A stretch of 64,000 bases of DNA from Cheiracanthium punctorium (GCA_038373885.1 JAWZYV010013186.1:62001-126000), one strand, 5' to 3'; shown: positions 23,448 to 34,500, counted from the first letter of the stretch. A program made the numbers and translations. Notes: generated from the sequence alone by a model not told the origin.

Positions 23448-24168
23448 CACTGGCGTAGCCAGGATTTTGTTTCGGGAGGGGCACAGTTGAGTTTGGTCAA
23501 CTGAATAATTATTTAATTAATATACTAATAATTAATTGCAATTAGAAATATTTAATTATTAATTAATCTTAAATTTAAAAACAATATTATAATTATTAAT
23601 TACAATTAAAAATAATGTTCTAATTATTAATTATAATTAAAAATAAATTCTAATTATTAATTCTAAAAATTATTTAATTAGCAATTTCACAAAAATATCC
23701 TTAAATATATGTTTAAAGATGTTCTGTAAAGATTATCTCTGTATATAGATGCTTATGTACGGTTTTAGTCTGGCGAGTATCTCAACCAGATAAGATTTTT
23801 TTTTATCCAGGCCCATATCTGCTAGTACAATAATATTATATTCTACAATAAATATATCCAAAGAAAGATGCTGAAAGGAAAACTAAATGAATGCTTTTTA
23901 AATCTCAATAAACGGCCATAGTAAAAAATATTTCTATGTAAAATTTTCTTGCTCTAAACAGGAAATACATCAGTCTATCCCGGATTTTCAATCAGCTCAT
24001 ATGTAGGTGCATACAACTAATACATACAGGTTGATTCAAAATTAGAGTGACAAATTTTAAAAGCGTATAATTATTTATGGTAAATTTTAATAGCTTTACC
24101 AGCAGTTTTGTTTTAAAAATTAAGCGCTTAGTTACCAATAGAACTATTTTGATTAGTGGAAGTAAAGC

Positions 24169-25455
24169 ATGGCTCCGAAATTAGATCCTCAAACCCGAAA
24201 CAAATTTTAAAGCTTTTGAAGGACAACATCGTAGACATGGTTGAAGGTAGACATGGTTGCTTAAATTCTGTTATAAATAAAGCATTTAAAAATCAGAAAA
24301 TGCATTTTTCTAATGGATAACTATCTAAACTTCGAAAAGAAATAAAATTTGGCTGGCAATCAAAAGCTCCAGGGGGAAAGTGTGGACGAAAGGAAGTCCT
24401 TGTTGAAAAAGAAGAAAAGATGCTGAAAAGACTTATTGTTGTAGAAAATCCTCTGCCTCAAAGAACTTTAGAAAAGAAACTACAGGTATCGCAATCGACA
24501 ATTTGCCGTCAGATAAAGGAAATTGGCTATAAAAGTTGAAGAAGCTAGTCTGTCATCAAATATCTGCAAAGACTGTAGAAAAACGAAGAAAAAGGTTCTT
24601 GGCCTCTGTATTTAATGTTATACGCAAAGGTAAATACAAAACATGGATAGCTTCGGATGAAGCATTGTTTCATCTGTCATCCACAACTTGCAAAACGAAG
24701 ATACAATATATTTCATGCGAATAGCGTCGCAAAGACGCAGCTGTTTTGCAAATGGCAAGTTGGCCGTCAGGTGTTATGGTATGGATGGTAATGTCTTCTA
24801 AGGGCTTAACAAAACTTTTTTTTTTTGTAGAACCAAATACTAAAATTGATGCTAAATACTGTCAGAATAAAGTTTTGAAGCAAAGAAAGTAAATGTCTTC
24901 AATCTCAAGGGAATTTGGTTTTTCACGAAGTCCTACAGCAAAATCAACTATAAAATGGCTGAAAGATAAAAATAAAATATTTTTTTTCCCTCATGAGTAG
25001 GGATGGACGCGAGACGACTTTTTTGCGAGACTATGTAAATCAGCTCATTACATTATTTACAGCGAGATTTACAGCTTAGAGACAGAGATTTACAGCTTTT
25101 TTTGCGAGACGAGACACACATTTTTAACATTACGATATAGGGATTTTTGCGAGACGAGACAAGCTTTTAGGCTATTTTGCGAGACGCTTATTTTTCGTCT
25201 CGCGTCCATCCCTACTCCTGAGAAATGGCTACTATCATCCGCTGACTGTGGTCCTTGAGATTATTTTTTATCTGGTTAATTAAAAAACAATTAAATAGAC
25301 GTAAAATAAGAACACTTCAAGGGCTTAAAAAAGCAATCAAAGAAGAAGTTGGGAAAATGACCTCAAAAATTTTTGAAAAAGCTCTTTAGGCTTAGCCTAA
25401 ACGTTTATGTAAAGTGTATTATACTAAAGGAAACCACATTGAAAATTTCGTGTAA
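24169..25455 (+). pseudogene. Tc1/mariner transposase, decayed
   Basis: Starts MAPKLDPQTRNKF, a typical opening, then a helix-turn-helix region with VENPLPQRTLEKKLQVSQST. The catalytic-domain remains include KTWIASDEALFHLSS (first Asp region), WPSGVMVWMVMSSKG, and after the nested MITE SSADCGP, matching the SPDLNP/ADCAP-type segment, then GLKKAIKEEV and the C-terminal GNHIENFV. Several in-frame stops (for example before KKLVCHQ and RRKDAAV), frameshifts and the insertion at 24998-25214 make it inactive. The first and third catalytic regions can be located approximately, but intactness of the full triad was not established. Confidence 0.85.
24998..25214. mobile_element. 217-bp hAT-type MITE inside the transposase
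   Basis: Ends TAGGGATGGACGCGAGACGA and complement TCGTCTCGCGTCCATCCCTA. Flanks CTCATGAG (24990-24997) and CTCCTGAG (25215-25222) match at seven of eight positions. The interior repeats TTTTGCGAGAC several times. Confidence 0.9.
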
Positions 25456-26225
25456 ATAACTAATTCAATAAAATTTTATGATGCTCTGAAATTGATCACA
25501 TTATTTTTGAATCAACCTGTATTTTATAATGAAAAACACGCAACACAAACCTATTATTATTTTTTAAATTAACAGCCACACATCACCGACGCTAATTAAA
25601 AGAAACCTTTAGTTATAATGCACAGGCTGTACTAACTCGGTTTCTTATTGCAATTAATAAGTCAAAATGTACAATTTTATTCAGTAACACATAATTCCCT
25701 CAGAAAATCTTAGGACTAGATATTTTTATTTATCTTCTCATTTTTTCAAGACACTTGTTTTTAATACAATATTGCTCACAAACTTAAAATATTCTAAATA
25801 AATCAGGCACAATGTTAAATTAAGAAAGATATAGCTTGAAGAAAATCTTCCAAAACTCTGCCCTTCTGTATAAGATTGATGAAAGGATTAAAATATTATG
25901 TGCAATGTAGCGAATGTGTACAATGTAGTATGTGTATCTGAAATTCTTCCAGATTTTATTTGCGCACTCGGCTGGAAGAATTTCAGTTTTTTTAAAAAAT
26001 CTATTCAATCAATTCTGCCATTTAGAGGAAAATGATAAGTGCAAGTGCTCATATAGACTCCTGTTCGCATAATTTTGTTGCTGAAAATGACATCCAACAT
26101 TGTTGTTTCGCCCCTAGTGGTGAAATGTTTTGGATGAATGCGTATTGGAAAATCTAAGGTATCTACTTCAGTTATGAAATCGGATCCTGGATCGGAATTT
26201 AATTCTATGTTAAAATCTCCTATAC

Positions 26226-26682
26226 CAGGCGCGCACACAGGATTTTTGGCCGGAGGGGGTCCAACTTTTACAGTTTGGGGGGGGGCAACTTTTACGGTTT
26301 GGGGGGGGGGTCCAACTTTTAGGGATGTTCCAGATTGACAAAAATCAGTGATGAAAGAGCTCCTTTTCATTAGATGGTATTCATCAAAACTCGTCCAATC
26401 CCTAAGAATACACTACACAGTACAATAGGAAGCAAAGTAATAGTTGTACAGTTTTGAGAACAAGATGGTGTTTTATGCTCGCTTTCAGTTCGTTTTTGAA
26501 AAGTTGAGGAAAACGAGAAAAAAATTTCTTTTTTTATTTAGTAGAACTGAAACTATTGCTGCCTATTTTGGAATTATTTTATTTACTATAGATATAGGAT
26601 AATAATCAATTGAAAAAAAATATCAAAGCCGATGGGGGGGGGGGGTCCGGACCCCCTGGACCTTCCCTTGTGTGCGCCACTG
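26226..26682. mobile_element. 457-bp hAT-type MITE in the endonuclease relic
   Basis: The left end CAGGCGCGCACACAGG and right end CTTGTGTGCGCCACTG are inverted repeats. Target repeats TCCTATAC (26218-26225) and TCCTATGC (26683-26690) differ at one base. It contains a poly-G-linked minisatellite. Confidence 0.88.
26255..26330. repeat. G-rich minisatellite, ~30-bp units
   Basis: Three units of (GGTCC)AACTTTTACRGTTTGGGG with runs of eight to ten G; a further 11-12-G tract lies near 26634-26645. Confidence 0.85.
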
Positions 26683-27354
26683 TCCTATGCTAAAACAGTT
26701 TTACAATCATCCTCCTTCAGTAACGTTTCGAATGTAGCGTCTAATTTATCTTCATAAGAAATTCGAGGACTAGCGTATGTCACTGCAAATCTCACTTTAT
26801 CTTGAATATACGCAATGATCATTTGAACACCATTGATCTGGCTCGTGTAGGCACAGGGAAAAGTGTTTCATATTCTTTTTATAAAGTGATTTTTATAAAG
26901 TTTTAGTCTATAAAAATCATAACTCCAGATGGCTTTCTGGAACCACTGTCTATCCATTCGACCCAAGTGAATCCTGGTATTTGAAAATCATCTGAAGGGA
27001 TAGTCCATGTTTCCGTTAGCAATATCAAATCACTCTGCAGAAAACATGAATCAAACGGAAAAGTGACCACGGCGCGCCGCGTAGACAAAAATCCCGTACT
27101 TGAAAGAAATAGCACCCGAGTGCTAAAAAAGAAAAAAGAATCAGAAAAGAAAGGTATTAAGATCCGATTTTTCAGATTAATTTCAAAGCAAAACTGCTGT
27201 TCTCATTGGTTGCGGTTTAAAATGACAAAGGAAAGCACTTAAGAATATTTTTAAAAAATTTTAACTGTTGAGTAGTAAAAATATTATGAAGAAAACATTA
27301 ATGAGAGTAATTTTTATTTAAAAAGTACAGACTTAGTGGACTCTTGGTAGACCT

Positions 27355-27480
27355 TATTTAGTCATGAGCCGGATATCTGGAAGAGAAGTCGGATATCCGT
27401 TGATTTGTGATTCGGATATCCGATGATATTTCGAATATTGATAAATCAGCCGGATATCATATGCGTCCCTAGATATTTCA
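27355..27480. repeat. GGATATC-rich transposon fragment
   Basis: GGATATC/CGGATATCCG motifs repeat four times, ending GCGTCCCTA. It resembles one end of a hAT-type MITE; a partner end was not seen. Confidence 0.4.
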
Positions 27481-28418
27481 AATATTCATTTATTCTTTAC
27501 CAGAGTATATAAAATAGTATTATAAAGTTTTATAAAATTTTAGAACAGAAAACAAATTACAGATTTACCCTCTTGTCAGTTGAAAGGGTGGGTATAAAGG
27601 AAACATTTCTTAAATTACATATTAATGAAAATATGATAATACAAATTTTTCAACATACCTAAGAAGATATTATGTCATATGTATTATGTCATCGTTTATA
27701 TTATCATTTAAAAACACACAATGAAATATTGAGTATTTACTTCAGCTTCTTTTCCTGATAATATCTGTTGATTTATGGCTTTTTTCCCCGCTTCTTGTAG
27801 ATTTGAGTCTTCATTGTTAGCAGGCAAACTATGTATAATTTTTGGAATTTTAGTAAAAAAATTCTCCTACTCAACGGGCGCTTTCTTGAGGCCACAATCT
27901 CTACCAACTCGACAGAACAACACACTAGTAAAAAACACGAAAGTCTGGACCCTGGGAATTGTGGGGAAAGGTCCAGCTTGTGCCCCTCCTTGAAATTTTA
28001 TCGTTAGTAGAAAGTAACATTTTTGTACACACCATAGTTTAAAAATACCACAGGTGGTCACGAAAACGATACATACTTACTTCACAGGGTACAACGGAAA
28101 CGAGGGGGAAATTTTTACTATCCCGGGTGTGGGATATTGCTCAGATGTGTATTTTTCTGGTGTGTAGGCGTGTCGAAAGTCACCTCCGGTTAGTGATTAA
28201 AGGCACCTTTTTATTGACTTGTTTGTTTGTTTGTTTTTCCGTTGTCAACGTGGATGGATCTAAAAAACGTTTATCAGAAAGATTAGAAAAATATCACACA
28301 ACAAGGATTCTGAGACGATCAATTTTTACAATATACATATATATCAACTGAAAAAATTTCGGGGGGGGGGGGGGCACGGGCCGGTGGGCCCTCCCCTGGC
28401 TACGCCAGTGCTTGTTCC

Positions 28419-29000
28419 CCTGCATTAATATTGCGCTGTAGCTTAGTATTACGCATTTCCATTTCCATGCCATGATCAAAATTCGAGCTTTATGGGGGGT
28501 TCTTCCAGAAATAGCTCCTACCAGAATTTTCACTTAGCTTCTGCGACACCTATAAATAGAGGCAGGACAGGCCACCAGAGATAGTTATATTCGAACGCTA
28601 ATTGAGTTCGATGCATTACTCTGTAAATTGTGCTATTGGAAGCAATATTTTGCTTGTTTTTAGAAGCTTGTTTTTGAGTACAGTTTGTAAATTCTTCATT
28701 GCTGAGTCTTGAGGGACTGTTTATGATTTCCTTTGTAAGTTTTCATTGAATTTTTGCCAGTTGAAGTGTTTTATTTTTTGTAAGAAATACAGCATCCGCG
28801 AAAGCTTTTGTACTGAGCGGACTGCTATAAGCAAGGTACTGGCCATTAGTGCCTGTGAATTTTGTACAGCTGATGGTTCGACTAAGTTCTAGAAGCAATA
28901 AAATTTGTGTTCCATCCTGACAAATGGACTTTTTACAAGAACTTTCTACTTACATTGGACTTTAGAACGACGAACCGAAGAATCGAATCCCGTCCAAGCC
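28419..29000 (+). repeat. LTR-like/promoter-bearing repeat, copy A
   Basis: Aligns in the same orientation with 29405-29945: shared blocks include CCTGCATTAATATTGCG, GTCTTGAGGGACTGTTT, TACTGAGCGGACTG and GTGCCTGTGAATTTTGTACA. A TATA box (TATAAATA, 28551-28558) and a downstream AATAAA-type signal (CAATAAAATTTGTGTTCC) give the order promoter then polyadenylation signal that is expected of an LTR. A third copy is at 62975-63225 on the minus strand. TG/CA ends were not located. Confidence 0.65.
28551..28558 (+). promoter_or_regulatory. TATA box of repeat copy A
   Basis: TATAAATA followed by AGAGGCAGGAC. No clear initiator is visible at the expected distance. Confidence 0.5.
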
Positions 29001-29109
29001 AATATCTCTGTAACTACCGAACCGAATCAAAAACTTTTTTCAATAATAGAAAGCTTCTATTCCTAAGTATTATAGTTGTACGAATTTTTGGGCCAACCCG
29101 CTGTTCTAG

Positions 29110-30000
29110 GGGTAAACTAGCTTAAAATTTGTATTCTATGCGTCAAATAATTAAATTTTGAATTTTGTTGCATCAAAATCAGTTACCTAGAACGGGAGAT
29201 ATGGAGTTTTGGGTTTCCCCATTGGTTAACATAGGGTTTTCTAAAATCTCGAGAAATATTGATGTTAGAGCTTAGCTGATGTCACTTTTGGAGACTTATT
29301 TTTGGCTCCAAACTTGGCGATATTTCGCCAAAAAGACGCCAGGCTTGATGATATTTTGGATATTTGGCGCGATTTTTTCCAATTGGGGCTATAAATTTCG
29401 TTTTCCTGCATTAATATTGCGTAATAGTCTAATGATTCAGCTGTATTCCTATGACGTAATCAAACTTCGCTCTTTAAGGGGATCCTTCGAGAAATTTCTA
29501 ATAGCTTCTGCTTCCCCTATAAATACGACAGCGTGCTGCCTCGGTTGAGTCAGTCTGTTTTTGACTGCTATGTGAAATAGACGTCCGTTCTATTGAGAGT
29601 ATAAGACACTGTGTTAGCGATTATAGAAGCAGCAATTTGCATGATTTTAAAAGCGCGCTTCTAAGTGCTGTGTGTAAATTCCTCATAGCTTAGTCTTGAG
29701 GGACTGTTTGCGAAATCTCTCGTAAGATTCCACTGAATGTTTTGCTTGTGGAAGTATTTTATTTTTGGTGTGAATTGCAACATCTGTGAAAGCTTCGGTA
29801 CTGAGCGGACTGTTATAAGCAAGCTACTGGCCGTTAGTGCCTGTGAATTTTGTACAGCTAGAAGCAACAAAGTTCGTGTTCCTTCCTAACAAGTGGACTC
29901 TTTACTAGAACTTTCTATTCCTACTGGACTTTAGAACGACTGAACGACGGACCCAGAAATTAAGAGTTTTCTCCAACAATTGGCTATCTTTCATGAATTT
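29110..30000 (+). repeat. Second ~1-kb unit (copy B), uninterrupted
   Basis: Aligns with 23135-23447 joined to 28419-29000. It shows the state before insertion of the 5-kb element in copy A and therefore acts as an internal empty-site control. Confidence 0.82.
29518..29554 (+). promoter_or_regulatory. TATA box plus TCAGT initiator in copy B
   Basis: TATAAATA at 29518-29525 and TCAGT at 29550-29554; the initiator A lies 34 bases from the first T of the TATA box, close to the standard arthropod core-promoter spacing. It probably drives the LTR-like repeat. Confidence 0.6.
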
Positions 30001-30059
30001 CTTAAAAATAAAATAAAAGTTTAAATATGTCTTTTACTGGGACACTCAAATTAATCTAA

Positions 30060-30370
30060 TACATTAAGCTGTATGGGTATTTCTTTGACGTGTGTACTGA
30101 CTCTATTTTTTTTTTTTTTTACTGATAGAAAGCTACACTGTTCCTGAGTATTATGGACCACCTGTCATGCATATTTCACAAATAGGTCTTTTACAGGGAT
30201 ATTCATACGAATTACATTACGATCTCTGGAACTATTGAACCGATTCTAAAACTTTTTTCACGGACGGAAAGATGTACTATTCCTGAGTATTGTAGGCTAC
30301 CTTTCTTGTATATAGCATACATAGTTCTTTTACAGGGACACTCATAAAAATTACGCTCTATTACCATATC
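30060..30370. repeat. Degraded ~170-bp units related to 22600-23130
   Basis: ATGCATATTTCACAAATAGG and TCTTTTACAGGGA blocks recur as in the 22600-23130 array. Confidence 0.7.
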
Positions 30371-30374
30371 TCCT

Positions 30375-31437
30375 TTGAAACCATGGGGATTTGAGTTTCG
30401 ACGAAGGTGTCCACGAATTGTTGCCGATAAGTTGACTTAAATTTCGAAATTCGAATTAATTTAGAAGATATTAATAAAAACTGAAAAAATAAGCATAATA
30501 GTTGCCAGCCTTGGCAATTTTCGCCAGCATGAAGTAGAATGACACCCATTTTACGCCAAATTTAAAAGCTTTTGAAATAAATAAGTCAAAGTGTGTTACA
30601 CAAAGTTGACAATTTTGAAAAAGTAAGTTCCCTTAGACAACAGGAGTTTAGAATTACCGATTATTCGTTTTTCCAAAACAGAATAATTTTAGCGGATTTA
30701 AAAAGCACCATTTTGGCATCAGGGACAGGTACGATCTGGCAAAAGGCTATCTCTCCAAGCAGGGTAACTCTAAACCGCGTTTTTCAAAATGTTAGCGCCC
30801 AGTGTCTTGAAAATGAAAAATAATTAAAATGCAGATTATAGTAAAGCCGGTTAGGTTCAGCTTATTTGCTACTAGTAGAAATATTTGGCGGCGTAAACTA
30901 TGCCATTATAGCAGTTTTAGAACACTTTGGATATTGGCCAGCGCGGAGAGATGATATATTTCGTGCTGTAAATACACCAATCTGCAAAGAATTGTGTATA
31001 TGAAAGTATGGATAACGATTTACACGGTAACCTTACATGAGCAGTAATTATTGGTTATGTGTATGTGTAAATCGCCCAATAATGAAAAGTCGCCATGGGT
31101 GGCAAGCTATTCTAGCTGTTCCGTAGTTTTTATCAGGGAAAACATATAAAGTGCTGCTTTCTTCGAACTAACTATTAACTATACATATACGTAAGTCGCC
31201 AAATTATGAAAAATCGCCATGGGTGGCAAATACGCAAGGCTTTCCATAGGTTTTTCATAATTAAAAATAGAGTGCAGTTTAAATTTTTATGTTCGAAAGA
31301 ACATGCATAACCAAGCAATGTGTAGCTCGGAACATTCTATCTGATCCAATCTTTAGGTTTTTTTCTTTTGAAATTATGCCTTTTTGACGAATGCATCATA
31401 CGAAAAGCGAGCGTAGTGAGTCTAGGGGGCCTTGGCC
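30375..31437 (+). mobile_element. Helitron-like element, inverted homologue of 21125-22422
   Basis: The reverse complement aligns with most of 21125-22422, including GCCACCCATGGCGA-type motifs and the terminal GCGAGCGTAGTGAGTCTAGG with hairpin GGGGGCCTTGGCC. The 5' TC end is missing. The pair forms a diverged ~1-kb inverted repeat about 8 kb apart. Confidence 0.75.
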
Positions 31438-31446
31438 ACAAAAATA

Positions 31447-31720
31447 CTAGCTGTTCGAGCCTCGTCAGGGGTAGACCCCCCCCCCTGACGCCCCCTAATT
31501 TTTTTGTTGCCATATTAAAACGATATTAATTGACTTTGTCATTTTATCTCTCACCCCTTTTTCTTTTATTCTTCCTTTTCATTTATTCCATCGACTGGAA
31601 GTAGAGGAGGGTTTCCTGATCTTTCCTTGCAATTGCAAACGTGGGTCGATGATAACTGAACTAACTTATATAATTTTTACTATTAACACACCAAAAATTT
31701 TGTTTTACGTTATTTGAAAT
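31447..31720 (-). mobile_element. Helitron-like 3' terminus fragment (CAGGGGG hairpin family)
   Basis: On the minus strand a hairpin of the type TCAGGGGG..CCCCTGA is followed by CGAGGCTCGAACAG and CTAG then T. Homologous to ends at 43583 and 57376. Only the terminal part is kept. Confidence 0.6.
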
Positions 31721-31723
31721 TGT

Positions 31724-31960
31724 TCAGGGAGCTTTAGGCGAATAGGGTTGCTGTATTTCGCCTGGTAACCCCATTGGCGAGTGATCCAGAGTGGATAAGA
31801 ATCCTAGGTTGTTAGGCTTATGTTTAAAATTATTCTTTTTTCCACTTTCACATTTACTAGCCCAGTGCCCGATGCGTTTGCACCTTTTACAAGTTATTCT
31901 TGATGCATCTCTAATTTTATGAGTCCGTGTTTTATGTTTCCATGCTTCGTAGTTATCTTC
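31724..31960 (-). pseudogene. CCHC zinc-knuckle fragment (gag-like)
   Basis: The minus strand is open and contains CKRCKRIGHWASKC, a perfect C-x2-C-x4-H-x4-C zinc knuckle, preceded by EDNYEAWKHKTRTHKI and followed by basic sequence. NYEAWK recalls the N-terminal motif of Copia-type Gag proteins. The open frame continues upstream into a MITE (31961-32176), and its C-terminal end lies in Helitron-like sequence, so both ends are foreign. On the far side of the MITE (32177-32220) a short ATG frame, MATGTWRIETLYK, has the look of the missing N-terminus. Protease, integrase and reverse transcriptase are absent. Probably a truncated Gag relic. Confidence 0.55.
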
Positions 31961-32176
31961 ACGCTTAAACCAAACGAGCGAAATTCGATCAGTCGGAGCG
32001 AAAAGTGAGCCAGTTTTCAAAAGTGAGCTTCTCCTTTAGGAGCGTTTTTCGATCACAAGAGCGGAGCGGAATATAACGATGAGCGAGGGCGCAAATTCTC
32101 GGAAAAAACAGGAAGGGAAGAACCGGTAAGTTTCCATGGAAATGTATCGTTTTTTTCGCTCTTTGGGTTTAAGCGT
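31961..32176. mobile_element. ~216-bp MITE, ends ACGCTTAAACC
   Basis: ACGCTTAAACC at 31961 is inverted as GGTTTAAGCGT at the right end; GAGCGAAA follows both ends. GGAGCG/GAGCGG motifs repeat inside. No target duplication was found. Confidence 0.6.
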
Positions 32177-33059
32177 GTTTATACAGCGTTTCAATTCGCC
32201 AAGTTCCAGTCGCCATTTTGAGGATGAATGATGCAGCCTTGAAACGAACGTTAAAAATCAGCCAATAAATAAATGAATCCATCTGGTGTCCATAACCTTT
32301 TAGAAATTTTAGCGGAGTTATGGCACAAACATAGTAAGCGGGGGATTTTAACATACCATTTACTTTATCAAATTAGAACGGAAGAAACAGGCACATCACA
32401 TAACAAGGTAACATTAAGAACGAAAAAAGTACAGAAGAAGTGGTTATATAAGTATTATATAAGTAGATACCTCGCAATTCCATATTTAGATTTGATTTTA
32501 GCGGTCAGACTTGTGAGGAAATGAATTGGCAAAAGTTCACAAACGTATTCAAACTGGACACTATATAACCTACTCACACTCTTTTTAAGTTGTTTTTTAC
32601 TGTGTGCATGGACGCAGTAAATAAAGGGCCAAAAATTGGCAAGTATTGCAAAATTCTTGAAAGTTACGATGTTTCAAGAGTTTGCAACGTGCAGACTATT
32701 GAAACTACATTTTTGACAGCGGAAATTGTTCATTTTTTATACATCGGGATAGATACTGTAAAAACTTGCTTAAAAAAAGTATTCCTGGTGCCTGTTAATT
32801 GCTCTAGAGGTGCTTAGGTCCAGGGGGGGGGGTGCTGAGCCGTCCATAGCGCCCCCAGCGCTACGGCCTTGCTTGACGTACACAATACGCATAAGAAGTA
32901 CACAATTGACGTACGGTCGTACACAATACATGAAAGCGATCCTGAGAAGGAAGAAAACTGATCCGAATGGCGGTTTTCATGGCAGTTAGTTTATGTAGAA
33001 AATTTCAATGTTTTTATTGCTTTTTTATTCACTTATGGTCAGATTTTTCTTTCATTCAG

Positions 33060-33557
33060 TTTCAACCTATACGATAGTTTCAGCAAAGTATTTGTACCCA
33101 CGCCCTAAAGGCCGCTTCCCACATTGAGAGGGAACCGCTCGCCGCTTGACCAATTATCACTTGTAAGCAATACATTTTTCCCACCTCAGAGAAAGAGGGA
33201 GATACTCCGGTATTAAACCGACAAAAGGTAATTAGGGACCGTGGATAATATTGCGATCTCACACTTGCCCCATCTATTGTTCGGTCCAGGTCCCTGTCCA
33301 GTTTCCCCCTTCTCGCCCGGCGGAAAGCGCGGCCAAATATCCCCATTCGAATACATTGTAACAGCGGCGACCGCTGGGTGTGGGCAATGGCCTTAAGATC
33401 GCGACATTACATGACATTTATGACTCTTCTGACAGACCAGACCAGGGGTGTGCGCCTGACCAGGAAAGACAAGTCCATTATCTTACAGACGGTCCCTCTT
33501 TTGAACCCCGACATCCCGGATAAGGCATCAGTCAAGTAAATCGTTTTTCGGTGAAGT
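33060..33557. other. GC-richer block of unknown nature, left part
   Basis: Base composition is near 50% GC, unlike the AT-rich surroundings. Open frames are short. No family recognised; could be a degraded element or an exapted or transferred sequence. Confidence 0.35.
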
Positions 33558-33985
33558 GGGATATAACGTGACCTTCGCAACTAAGGCCTGCTGGCATAAG
33601 GAATACGTCATCCTAGGTAGGCCGATTTAGGTATAAAATGAAAATTTGTAAAATAAAATTGAAATTCTGGTTGCTCATCATCATTTTATCTTCAGAATCA
33701 TCATGTCTTCAGAACGAAAGTTAAAATTATATATATATATATAAGCATTAAACATTGGAGCTGCAATCAGAATTTCTAAATGCATTTTTAGTGTCCTATT
33801 GAATCCGTCATCAATAATTCATCAAGATAAATGTGAAAAATAATAAATTTTATAAACTGATGATAATCAACCACAATCATAATATTGCTATAACACTTTT
33901 AATTTTACGTCTAAATTCGGCCTACCTAGGATGACTCAATATTTGAGCCAGCAGGCCTTGTTTGCGAAGGTCACGGATATCACCG
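33558..33985. repeat. Large inverted repeat with ~75-bp arms
   Basis: Left arm about 33558-33640 (GTGACCTTCGCAA..GGCCTGCTGG..ATCCTAGGTAGGCC) and right arm about 33907-33985 (GGCCTACCTAGGAT..CCAGCAGGCC..TTGCGAAGGTCAC). The interior is AT-rich with (AT)n at 33730-33742. Likely a foldback element; no target repeat fixed. Confidence 0.75.
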
Positions 33986-34500
33986 CCCTCATAACCACCC
34001 GAAATTTTGACTCTATTGTCGAAATGCAATGATTATGATCTTTCAGTGAGAAATGCTGACTTGACTCTACACCCGTCCCGATCCCCCCGCCCCCCTGGTA
34101 TTCTGCTGATCTGCCCCCTTGTTTCTTAGAAACCGATCCTTCCTCCAAAGTCGATGACCACCAACACTGTGAACTCCATTTTGTGCATGTAATTACCATG
34201 GTCGCCCTATCCTTCCTGAATCTTGAGTTGGGCAAGTGGGTAAGAAAGACCCCATTTCCACGAAAGAGAGGCAGACTATCATTAAGGCAACTGGTCTTCT
34301 AGCCGATCAAAACAAGACTTCTTCCCGCGTTTTGCAGACGGGGGGGGGGGGAATAGTCCATGCTTTCTCTAAGGGGCGTTGGTTTTCATCAGCAAGGGTG
34401 GCGTACTTGTGCGGTCTTGTTTTTCACTACACTGCGCGGCTTTTCATTGAGCAGCTTCTGCTTCTACTTTAGGATAAAGGACCACACTCGATGATTTTTA
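33986..34500. other. GC-richer block of unknown nature, right part
   Basis: Similar composition to 33060-33557, with a 12-G run near 34340. The inverted repeat may have inserted into one original GC-rich stretch. Confidence 0.35.

Larger units (their letters stand above)
24027..25519 (+). mobile_element. Tc1/mariner-type transposon, TA-flanked
   Basis: Inverted ends CAGGTTGATTCAAAA (left) and TTTTTGAATCAACCTG (right) are bounded by TA (24025-24026, 25520-25521). The interior carries a decayed transposase on the + strand and a nested 217-bp hAT-type MITE. Length without the MITE (~1.27 kb) is normal for an autonomous Tc1/mariner element. Confidence 0.92.
25995..27115 (-). pseudogene. Endonuclease (EEP) domain relic of a retroelement or Helentron
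   Basis: Minus-strand segments match the apurinic-endonuclease-like domain found in non-LTR retrotransposons and some Helentrons. In order: SDLILLTETWTIPSDDFQIP (LxxTETW motif), then KPSGVMIFID, a middle stretch at 26691-26830, GDFNIELNSD (the GDFN motif, 26192-26221), TTRGETTMLDVIFSN (the T-x-D-x-V/I-F motif) and TYHFPL (near the usual SDH/SYH). A MITE at 26226-26682 lies exactly before GDFN and the frame is also shifted. No reverse transcriptase or helicase is adjacent, so the parent element cannot be decided. Confidence 0.75.
23448..28410. mobile_element. 4,963-bp hAT-type composite insertion, TSD CTTGTTCC
   Basis: The ends CACTGGCGTAGCCAGG (23448-23463) and its exact complement (28395-28410) form 16-bp perfect terminal repeats. 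The 8-bp direct repeats CTTGTTCC (23440-23447, 28411-28418) are perfect. Joining the flanks gives sequence matching the uninterrupted paralogue near 29395. Terminal sequence and 8-bp duplication indicate hAT-type transposition. No hAT transposase was found inside; the interior is mostly other elements: a Tc1/mariner copy, a 457-bp MITE and an endonuclease relic. Confidence 0.85.
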
